From Talpa occidentalis (taxonomy: Eukaryota; Chordata; Mammalia; Eulipotyphla; Talpidae): a DNA stretch of 64,000 nucleotides. Where the stretch lies: positions 69,175,683-69,239,682 of the forward strand of contig NW_023601433.1 in assembly GCF_014898055.3 (NCBI RefSeq), given 5' to 3'. The notes beneath the pieces were generated by a model. That model worked only from the letters and a program-made list of their open reading frames with translations, was not told the DNA's origin and ran no database searches. Both the position numbers and the translations under genes were made by a program. Below are positions 55,493-64,000 of the stretch, one piece after another (within the stretch, counting starts at the first letter, position 1; the number at the start of each line of letters is the position of its first letter).

Positions 55493-56788
55493 CTCCAGAG
55501 ATACCTATTATTTAGAAATTGGATCTTCTTTGTCTTCTTTAACTTTTTAATCTCATTATTTTTTCAGTTTTCTTTTCTCCAGTTCAGTTTTTCCCCAGTT
55601 CTCTCAACACTGCACTTTATGACTAGATTTTGCTTCCAGCAATCTCTCCTCTTTTCCTCATCCAATGTTACCTCATTCCTAAGATCCCTTTATCTATGAG
55701 TGTTTGAAATTTTCTTCACAGTGCAGATCCTCCAGCATAGCCAGTGTCTTTAGGGCCTGTTCATGAACAACTTCTGAAAACCTGACCATGGATTCTGTCT
55801 TTCATTCAGTTTTTCCTCACCTTCCTCTTTGGTCATGACATTATTGGTTCCATTGAGCACTTTTCTCTCTTACATGTGCTCATGTAACTTTCACAGCTGA
55901 CTGAGCTAACCATAATTAAACTCCTCTCAGTTTCTTCCTCTTCCCTGCCTCCCAAGACATTTATTTCCTTTTTTCAGTTTGGAGGGTCCAGCTTCTAGAA
56001 AATATCTCTGTCTATACTTCTTTGTCTCCCTTCGCTAATCAATTCCTTTTGTTCTTAACTGTTTCCATCTAATTATGAATCACCCCATCAGCAGAGAAAG
56101 GAAAATACCCTTGAGAATTCAAGGGTATGACCTAAAGAGGTTGACCTTATAGGTCAATTTCTTTGAAATCCAGCACTTAATCTTAAAAAATAAAGCAATA
56201 TTTTTTATTCCAATCCATAACACCTACCTTTGTTTTAAGTTTTCGTTTGGAGTGTTTTGAAATACTTAGCTATAAAATTCCTTAGTTCTCTATCTTACCT
56301 CCAATCTTTGCATAAAACTTAAATCTTCAAGAGATAAGCTGTAATAATAAGGTTTCACTTACTTTCTAGTATGTGTGGGGGGAGATCCTCAGAGGCATGA
56401 GGATCACAATCTTGATTAAGCCACTTATTTTAAAGGGTCCCTCATTTGCATCTTTGAATCTCTCTCCACTGGCACAAGACTAGGTGCATATTTGGCATCC
56501 ATTAATTATTTGTGGAATTGACTGGAATTGAACCTGAAAGATTTCTTCACCGTATTGAATATACTGTTGTCTGTTTTAGTTTATTCTCAGTGTAGGTTTA
56601 ACCAAAATGCTTTCTTCTTTGTACTGCAGGAAAGATGCAGGTGGGCCTGAAGGTATCAGCTGCAATATGTTTATATATTAATCATCAGAAGTCAGCTATT
56701 GAAAAAGATATTTCCTGGTCATATCTACCAGCCTCAAGGAGAATAGACTATTTTCTTGAGCCTGAGTGAGGGAGTACTGGTAGACCAT

Positions 56789-57019
56789 TTAGGAGCTTGG
56801 AAGCTTGGGATCTGAGATCAAACTGCCTGATTTTGGTCTCTGGTGTTTGTGAATCCATGGACTTGTTATTTGATCTCTCAAGCCTTCATGTTCCTCATGG
56901 TATTGGGATGATAATAATATCTACCTCATCAGGTAGCTGAGAGGATAAATGATGTTGCCTGTGCAAATGTTCACCATAACTCCTGAGACCAAGTATGCAC
57001 TCATTAAATAGCAGCTGTT
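56789..57019 (-). mobile_element. MIR relic, copy-2 allele of 39260-39490
   Basis: Same sequence as copy 1. Confidence 0.8.
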
Positions 57020-58524
57020 CTTACTACTAAATGGCTGACTGAAGGACTAGAGAGATCACAGGATGAACTCAAATCATTTCGTTTAAAAATGCTTTGAAAA
57101 TGTGACCCAGAGGCTAGAGAGCAGTTCTTGACAATAATTAATTGCCTTGGTGTATAACACCATGCTTCCCATAATGAATAAATTATTACAAGTCTTTCCC
57201 CATTCTCAACTCTTCCTCCAAACTCAGATGCACAAGCAATCTTACCCAGAAATATTCAAATAATTTAGGGAAGAAGATTTTTTCCTGCTATTCCTGTGTT
57301 GCAGTCCTTTCTCATCCCTACTTACAAATCCTGAATTCCCCTGGACCCCTTGATGTTCATGGAAATTGAACCACCTACTCTCTTGGGAGAATGGGAATAA
57401 CTTTGGACTCCCTCTGAGCTTTAGAAGTTAGCTTTAGGGCTTCACCACAGCAGGATTACCCTGGCTGACAAACATATGGAGTCCAGCAAGTTCTTCTCAC
57501 AGATTGCCCATTCCCCCATATGTCCTGGGAGAGCCCACTGCTATCTAAGAACTCCAGAATTAGAACGGGTCATTGAGGATGCCATGTTTGAGGGTAGGCA
57601 GACTGCTGACTAGTTATTTTCTAAAATCTTCCCATCCTTTGGCATATACTCCAAGAATTGCCAGCCAAAACTCTCTAATTAGCTACCATATGGATGGAAT
57701 CTATAGGAAAAGAATGCACAATCTTTTTCAGTTAAGTGTTCTTATGTACAGATGATTTCATGAAGTGAAAAGGATAACAATTTGTCATACTGTTCTTTTA
57801 AAATATTACCAGGTAGCCTTGTATCACACAGTCTGTTTTTTTCATAGCACAGTATTACTCTGTCTAATGTGTAAAGATCATGTTTATTCATTGGGTTAGT
57901 GTAAGAAACATTTAATGGGAAGAATAGGAAAGTTCTCTATTCAGGAGAGGTACTTGTAGCTTTTGAAATCCCACAAAAATAGTCCAGATGGGGACCGAAA
58001 ATTAAAGCATGAAACAATCATCCTGACTTATTTTCCAGCACCATCCCTACAAGGCTAAGGGCTTCACATCCCTCATGTCCATGGCATGAGCTTCTAAGAA
58101 AAGCATTTGAGACAGCTGACATGGAGTCATGCTGGAGCCCTCCAACCAGAGTTAAGGATCACACCCAGAGGAGGACCAGCAAGCTCCCTAATGGACTGGA
58201 GAAAAGCATAGGGTCCAATGAATTAATTCTGTGTTCATGACCAGAGGTGCTACTTACAATGACAGGTGACATTTATGGCAAGCCCTTAGAATGCTTACAT
58301 TGAGAATGTCTTAAAAGCTTTGGGGGGGTGGGAATTGTATGGGGAATATAACCAAAATGAAAATGCATACATTATGCAAAAATGAAAAATGACGTAAGAA
58401 TTATATAAAATAAAATAATTCATTAAAAAAAAAGCTTTGGCTTCAAAAGTAACTTGTAATAACTTTGAAGTACTTGTCAAACAAATCTTATAGCTCTGGT
58501 TCTATAGAATATCTGCTGACTTAT

Positions 58525-59100
58525 CTCGAGAGAATAGTCTCTGTGAAACGGTACATGTCTAATATAAGATTTGATGCCAGTGTCCAGATGAAATAACTAC
58601 TTGGCAGTGCTCTTTTGAGATGTGGATCCTGAGTCCTCTGCTCTGAGGGTCTTTGATTTCATATGACTTGCTGTCTCGCCTGCTGAGTTATAAACACAGC
58701 AGTGACGGCTTCTTCATCTTTCCCACCAGCCGGTCAAACAATCCTTGTCTTTCTTCCTTGAGCTTTAAGGGAGAATTCTCTAGATTGTTATCTAAGCTGA
58801 ACAAGAACTATGGCTTAAATTGTTTCTAGTCGAGGAAATAAGTGATCTGCTAAGTGTGCTAATTCCAGATCTATCGACGTCAACCATGGATGAGAAAAAG
58901 GGCTCAAATCTTCATATTTCAGGTGTTTGAATAGATCTTCCCTCTCAACAAGGGCCTTTGATTTGTGTTGGTTTTTTTCTCTCTCTTCAGCATTTTCTTA
59001 ATGAAAATAATAGTTGTGCATATGTATTTTGTTTTGGTGATTTAAAGATAATTTAAAATAATCAGGGGGAATTAGAGAGAATTATATCACAAGAGAAATT
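58525..59100. other. Single-copy right flank, nothing recognised
   Basis: First sequence after the duplicated block. No frame, RNA or repeat is supported. Confidence 0.4.
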
Positions 59101-59104
59101 TGGG

Positions 59105-59350
59105 GGGAAGTATAAAGTATAACCTGGGAGCAATTTCTTGGGCTCAGCAGCAGACTGGTGATGAGTTTGAACCCCAGCCACTCCCATTCCTGTGTAGTCT
59201 TTGTGACTTAATGAATGCCTTGCTTCTTATTTGCAAAATAAAGATGATGATGATGATGGTAAATATAATACCACATTGTGTATAGGGTTGTAGTGAGGAT
59301 TAAATACAAAAGCACATGTATAGAATTGAGAACAATAACTAACATATACT
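59105..59350 (-). mobile_element. MIR SINE relic
   Basis: 'tataacctgggagcaatttcttgggctcagcagcagactggtgatgagtttgaaccccagcca', 'tagtctttgtgacttaatgaatgcc', 'ttgcaaaataaagatgatgatgatgatgg' and 'gttgtagtgaggattaaatac' is the complement of MIR with a small (GAT)n expansion at 59244-59258. Confidence 0.7.
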
Positions 59351-59539
59351 AGGGGATAGTTTGTGGTAAGAAGACTCCATATATAATAATTCCATGTTCC
59401 CTACCCAAATTCTGAGCAAATCGAGAGGTCAACAAAGGAGTGAGATAGCAAAGGACTAAAATGTCAACTTGGTTAGTACAAAGGAGGGGAAGGGAAGAAG
59501 AGCTAATAGATTAAAGGTGTCAGAAAGGGGTGATGGAGA

Positions 59540-59827
59540 TTTTTTTTTTTAATTTTTTTTTTTACTTATGCATACAAGAGCTGGGGCATAGGCCAAAGGC
59601 GCGGGGCAGGGGCAGGGGCGTGATGAGAGGATTCACCAGAGACAGAGTAGGGAGTAGAACAGGCTGATCTACTGAAATACACTGCTGACGGGAGCAGCAG
59701 GTGAAGCAGAAGAGGTCTGCTGTGCCATGTGGGTTACCTCCCTGGCTGGGGATCGAACTCGTGCTTCAGTGGCGGCAGCTAGCTTCATAGTGTTGTGTCT
59801 TAACTCCTTGCACCACCAGGGAGGCCC
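59540..59827 (-). mobile_element. tRNA-derived SINE (subfamily B)
   Basis: Reverse SINE with a long T-rich tail (59541-59571), CTTATGCATACAAGAGCTGGGGCATAGGCC and head complement CACCACCAGGGAGGCCC ending at 59827. A small GGGGCAG duplication occurs at 59602-59616. No clear target-site duplication. Confidence 0.9.
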
Positions 59828-60252
59828 CCTTAATCTCATTTATAGGAATTTATATAAAGAATTTTCCTCCCATGTGATTCAAATGCATCCCCTCCCTTCT
59901 GGCCCCCACTGAATAAACAGTTCCATCACACATACACGCTTAGCCTGGCATGCTAGACAGGCATGATAAAGACCACATCACACAGGTAATGTGATCCTAC
60001 AGGAGACACGTTATCATATATTCAAGTTGGACTTGGAGTATGACACAGCTGGAGAAGGGAGTACAGGCAGAGGGGAGGCAGCCTGAGCAAAGGCAGAAAA
60101 GAGAGTATCATTTGGTGTGGCCAGGACATACAGAGAAGGCTGCCAGATATAGCAAATAATGAATCCTCCCATCCAGCTGGGGCATACTTACATTTAAAAA
60201 AATATTCATTATCTATCTGAAACTGAAGCTTTACTGACATCATATGTGTGTG
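59828..60252. other. Nothing recognised
   Basis: The minus frame 60022-60243 has no domain. Confidence 0.4.
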
Positions 60253-60520
60253 TTTTTAAATTTATTTATTTTTTGCATAGAAGAACTGGGGTATAGGCCA
60301 GAGGTGTGGGAGGGTGAGAGGATTCACCAGAGACAGAGTGGGGAGCAGAACAGGCAGATTTACTGAAATACACAGCTCAGGGGAGCAGCAGGCAAGGCAG
60401 GAGAGGGATGCACCATATGGATCAGCTCCCTCACCAGGGATGAAACTCAGCTTCACGCTAAGCCATTGCTATCATGGTGATAGTGCTGAGACTTAACCCC
60501 TAGACCAGCAAGGAGGTCCC
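60253..60520 (-). mobile_element. tRNA-derived SINE, variant with altered head
   Basis: Reverse SINE with B-type tail and body (GCATAGAAGAACTGGGGTATAGGCCAGAGGTG, TTCACCAGAGACAGAGTGGGGAGC). Between B-box and A-box it contains 'aagccattgctatcatggtgatagtgctgag', also seen in part at 37585-37600, and its head complement ends AGCAAGGAGGTCCC. It may represent a separate minor source lineage. Confidence 0.85.
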
Positions 60521-61204
60521 ATCCTGTGTTTCACCTGGCACCCTCACACAAGGGACTTCTGGTCACATCACTTGGCTGCCCTCAGGAGCACGTCAGCCTC
60601 ACAGCTTCTAGGCAATTGTATGCACAAGACTCAGCTCAAAGCAGAGGACTTAGGAGTCCCAGTCAGTTATTCTTGGGGAAATTGTCTGATTGGTTTCTGT
60701 TTAAGCTTTTAAATTGTTATGAGAAAAAAACAGACAAAGGTGGATGTCCCAAGTTGCTTGGGAGTGAAACTGCACTATATTCCTGCTGTACCATATATTG
60801 AGGAATATTAGCAAAAAGAAATGCTGAGGATGCTACCTAGGAAGTATGGAATTACACCCCCCCCACCACCCCCAAGGGCAGCGCTGGCATCTAGAAGCAG
60901 GTTTTTGACTCTCTCGCCCTCTAGTGGGCAAATTGCTGAACAGGGATTTGCATTCATATTTAGAATCTCTCTTCCCCGTGGATTGCTTTAACTGTACTCT
61001 TAAGTGAAAGAGTTAAGATATACATAGAGAAGTGCAGATGCAGGCAGATCCTAAGCCCCAAAGCCAACCTGTGCGGTGTGTGGATTCAGGGAAGAGGTGT
61101 AATATGCTGTGCGGCTCTTCTGTTGTGTTCCTGCACTTTGATGATACTCCCCAGAAAATCTTCAACCCCTCTTCCTCCCCTCCCTTGCCTTTACTTTCCT
61201 TCAT
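60521..61204. other. Nothing recognised
   Basis: The 91-codon frame at 60526-60801 has no domain. A C-run 'acacccccccccaccaccccc' at 60854-60873 is the only low-complexity point. Confidence 0.4.
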
Positions 61205-61290
61205 TTATCCAGCAGGTAATTCTGGAGTGCCTACTATGGGCCAGGCACTGTGTTGGGTGCTGAACTATTTTGTTTCATTCAATGGCCCAC
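61205..61290 (-). mobile_element. L2-like 3' end relic
   Basis: 'tttatccagcaggtaattctggagtgcctactatgggccaggcactgtgttgggtgctgaactat' fits the complement of the L2 3' end (a MIR 5' part is the alternative). Confidence 0.5.
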
Positions 61291-62019
61291 TTCATTATGA
61301 TTAGGAGTTAAACCACTGTTTGCACACGGTGATCAAAGATGCACTCAAGATAAATAGAATACAGTGCTAGGCATAGGGTTTTTAGAATTGTAAAAGGGTC
61401 TACATGAGTAAGAGATTTTTGGTTGAACTAACTTTCCTATCACTTCCTTCTTTGTAACTCAAATTACAGTCTTTGATAAAAGGTCATTAGACCACTTGAA
61501 AACTATTTATAATTTGGCACATAGTAATAAAGTTGCATGTATCACAAAATTAATGCCATATGATATGTCTAAAGCTATTTCTAACTCTATGAAGGAAAAA
61601 GAAATCCTGACAGAATGTTGGACTTTTCCCCATTTTCTTACAACATGCAATGTTGAGTTGCTGACATTGAAAGAATGTGCCAATAGAAATCTATTAAAGC
61701 AATAGAGTTGTTTGAGAAATACTTAGGTCTCCTATGATAGGACCAAACAAAGTAAATGAGTGTAAACACCTTGGTGGGGTGTTGCTGTGTCACCTGAGTT
61801 TGTTCAGTTGTATGGGGTCATCTTCCCAACTTCTCCCTTCCCACAGTCAATGACTCTCTGCATCATGCCCATTTTACTTCCTCAGTATTTCTCATAACTG
61901 CCTATTCTTTTTATCCCTACTTCCTCCTTAGCTCAGATTCTCTTATCTTTTTTCTGCACTGTAATAATCAATACTTTTTTGCAGTCCCTTTTCTTGCCTC
62001 TTCAAGTCCATTCATCACA
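61291..62019. other. Nothing recognised
   Basis: AT-rich to 61740. The frame 61496-61705 has no domain. Confidence 0.4.
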
Positions 62020-62215
62020 TAGATAGATTTAAAACACAAATCTGATCGTGTCACTGTTGTCTGTATCCCATGCCTGACTCCACCATGCCTGCTCCGGGGA
62101 TAAGGTTTAGGCTTTTGTGCATAGAATGTATGTGACTGATTGTCCGGCCATATCTGCCCTCCCTGCACGTATTTCCCAGCACATCTCTGTACTCTGAACT
62201 GGTTTGTGGAGCTGT
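62020..62215 (+). mobile_element. L2 LINE relic
   Basis: 'aaacacaaatctgatcgtgtcactgttgtctgtatcccatgcctgactccaccatgcctgctccggggataaggtttaggcttttgtgcatagaatgtatgtgactgattgtccggccatatctgccctccctgcacgtatttcccagcacatctctgtactctgaactgg' follows the forward L2 region upstream of its 3' end. The 139-codon minus frame 61968-62387 overlaps it and is therefore not a gene. Confidence 0.55.
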
Positions 62216-62999
62216 TAAATGAATAGCCACACATACAAACGTACTTCTGTACTGTATTGCGTATAGGTTTTCTCCTTTGAAAAACCAGGCAGTCAAATAC
62301 CATCCTAAACATGTGATGAATCTGCCCTGACTGTATTTTAAGAGTCCCATTATTGGTGAGTAACTTGTTTGTCAGAATCCAGGACATTTCTCCCCTTCCC
62401 TTTCTCCACCTTTCAGTTGGGTTGGACTCTCTGACTAATTCTCTGAGTCCTCAGGGTTGTGTTAATTGCATTTGACCTCTAATGGTATAGAAGTGCCTTG
62501 GTTATAAAGGCTTGTTCCTTTTTTAAAAATTTACTGATGAGTGGGGAATCCCAGTCTTTCTAGAAATTGCACAGGGAAGTAAGTGATCACTTACAGATGA
62601 TTCCTGTAATGAGTTTTTACATATTTTCCTTTTCCCAACCAGTCTTGCAAACTTAATGCCACTGGTATGCCTCATCCAGATCTACTCTTGATATTTCTGT
62701 TATTGTTTAGCTCACAGAGGTCGCTGCATTTTATTTTCTCTCAGAGAACTACAGACAGTGAGTAAAAATCCCTGTGAGGTAAGGAGGGAATAGTATTCAT
62801 ATTTCTGTTTGAGAGAGAATTGGTGGATACTAAAGTTTCTTATTATTCTGTCCAGCAATGTCATTTCCTACTTAGACCCAATAGCTTTGGTCATCTGTAT
62901 GGCTTTTAAGGATCAGGACCAACTTGGGATGATGAAATTCAACTTGTCACATTATACCTGACTTTGATAGAATTACCTATCATATTATTCAATAATCCA
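62216..62999. other. Nothing recognised
   Basis: No supported feature. Confidence 0.4.
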
Positions 63000-63185
63000 C
63001 TTACAAACCTACATGGCACTTTGCTCCTATCCTCACAACAACTCTATGAAGTAGATGCCGTTATTGTTTTCCTTTTTATTTAGAGGAAAACTGAGGAAAC
63101 TTACCCAAATTTGCATAGCAAGCAAGTGGTAAAACAGAGATTTAGTCTTAGATGTGGAGTCTGAGTTCTCTCCCTGCTGACACTC
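63000..63185 (+). mobile_element. MIR SINE relic
   Basis: 'cacttacaaacctacatggcactttgctcctatcctcacaacaactctatgaagtagatgccgttattgttttcctttttatttagaggaaaactgaggaaacttacccaaatttgcatagcaagcaagtggtaaaacagagatttagtc' is MIR in forward order. Confidence 0.75.
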
Positions 63186-63534
63186 TTGCAGAAATATTAG
63201 CTTCTCCAGGTGACTGTAACCATGCAATTCCCTTTACCTTGCAGCTTGGTTTGTGCTCTGCTCAGCTTCTGTGCAAAGACCTCAGAAACAAGGCTGCAGC
63301 CTTATATGTGACCTGTATCGGACCTAAGGGAAGAACAGAATAAAACATAGTTAAGCCTCTTCTCCCTCCACTGAATAGTTGGAGCAATAGATGGAAGAAC
63401 TGCTTAGGGAGGGAATAAAACCCAATAAGGGTTATCTTGCCTTACTAGTATATAGTAAACTTGCATTGTCTGGAAAAGCTGCAGTAAAAGTGAGATGTCA
63501 TGTTACAATCGAGATGAGTCTCAGAGTTTGGCCT

Positions 63535-63660
63535 AAAATTTCATTTACAGATGAGAAATTCCAGGACCCACAGAAGTTAAATAACTACTCACCCAGGGTC
63601 ACAGAACTTAGAAGTAAACATGAGTGGTTTCTGGTAAAATCAAGAACTTGCAAAAAACAG
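63535..63660 (+). mobile_element. MIR-like relic
   Basis: 'tttcatttacagatgagaaattccaggacccacagaagttaaataactactcacccagggtcacagaacttagaagtaaacatgagtgg' matches the MIR core and 3' part only. Confidence 0.55.
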
Positions 63661-64000
63661 TAGTTGTTAATGACTAGTTGCTTGTCTCTGTTTCGTTATC
63701 TTCAGTTTTTCATGTACTAAATCACATTTGTTGTGATTTTTTTTTTCTTCAAGGACTGTGTAGGAGTTTGGATTCAAAGAAGACTAAAGCTCTTCTTACT
63801 CCTTTGAGATCTCACAATCTCATGAGAGACTCACAGATAAGCAAATAAATACTGTACAGTGAGATAAGCTTCTCAAATCTTTGACTTCTCTCATCAATTC
63901 CAGCATCCTTAGCAGTCAGCAATGGTAAATTAGTGCCCAATATTTTTTTTGACTAAATGAAGCTGTGAACAACTGTAAGGATGATAGATTGATTACCTTC
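63661..64000. other. Nothing recognised
   Basis: AT-rich end of the window without a supported feature. Confidence 0.4.

Larger units (their letters stand above)
44733..58524 (+). repeat. 13.8-kb block, copy 2 (direct repeat of 27202-40990)
   Basis: It begins at the L1 5' end with TCAGCACCGTTCTTTT and matches copy 1 throughout; total lengths are 13,792 and 13,789 bases. At 58525 it continues without a break into sequence not seen elsewhere in the window, so this copy is joined to the true right flank. Copy 1 is joined to the true left flank. The pattern is what two alternative haplotypes produce when placed in series. Stretches of this block not listed separately below are as described for copy 1. 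Confidence 0.95.

Noticed and set aside
27202..58524. Recent segmental or tandem gene duplication
   Set aside because: Boundary positions (L1 end on one side, assembly gap on the other) and heterozygosity-like identity favour an uncollapsed haplotype. It is kept as the alternative to be tested by read depth and not excluded outright.
61968..62387. 139-codon minus-strand open frame
   Set aside because: It overlaps an L2 relic, has no known domain, and begins and ends without exon-like borders.
1..64000. CRISPR arrays, operons, prophage or other prokaryotic systems
   Set aside because: No regularly spaced repeats with unique spacers and no dense long frames. Composition and repeat content are mammalian throughout.

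Overview
This window is mammalian intergenic or deep-intronic DNA. I find no protein-coding gene, no functional RNA gene and no prokaryotic feature. About half of it can be assigned to interspersed repeats: MIR, L2 and CR1/L3-like relics, L1 pieces of several ages, LTR relics, and one abundant tRNA-derived SINE family. That SINE has a head reading GGGCCTCCCTGGTGG, A- and B-box motifs, a body of about 200 bases and a tail with TTTATTTATACAAG when read in reverse. It resembles the lineage-specific tRNA-SINEs of rhinolophoid bats (Rhin-1 type), so a horseshoe or leaf-nosed bat is my best guess. This rests on memory of the family and not on a search; another laurasiatherian cannot be excluded.

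Layout: 1-474 is the 5' end of an old reverse-strand L1. From 475 to 27,201 there is single-copy DNA with SINEs, an MLT1-like LTR, a pair of related LTR-like elements (7.5-8.5 kb), an old reverse L1 split by a solo LTR (15.4-17.7 kb), and a 5'-inverted (twin-primed) L1 (23.1-24.3 kb). From 27,202 to 40,990 is a 13.8-kb block (copy 1) that ends at a 100-N gap. After the gap, 41,091-44,732 holds the 5' half of a full-length-type reverse L1: partial ORF2, ORF1 and a CpG-rich 5'UTR. From 44,733 to 58,524 the same 13.8-kb block appears again (copy 2), nearly identical, and it runs on into single-copy DNA to 64,000.

The most informative structure is this block pair. Homology starts exactly where the L1 5' end stops, at a 16-base A/T-tailed string (TCAGCACCGTTCTTTT) with the properties of an L1 target-site duplication. 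Copy 1 ends exactly at the assembly gap. The simplest reading is that copies 1 and 2 are the two haplotypes of one locus placed in series by the assembler. Copy 1 would be the empty allele and copy 2 the allele carrying an L1 insertion whose 3' half is lost in the gap. The true locus would then be about 46 kb, plus or minus a roughly 6-kb L1. Copy differences are rare substitutions, a shifted CT/AC microsatellite, and single-base indels that cluster near the gap.

Other points of interest are a 246-codon open frame antisense to the L1 5'UTR that reads outward into the flank (ORF0-like position), a SINE truncated at its 3' side but with intact target-site duplication and A-tail, and at least two SINE subfamilies of different age.
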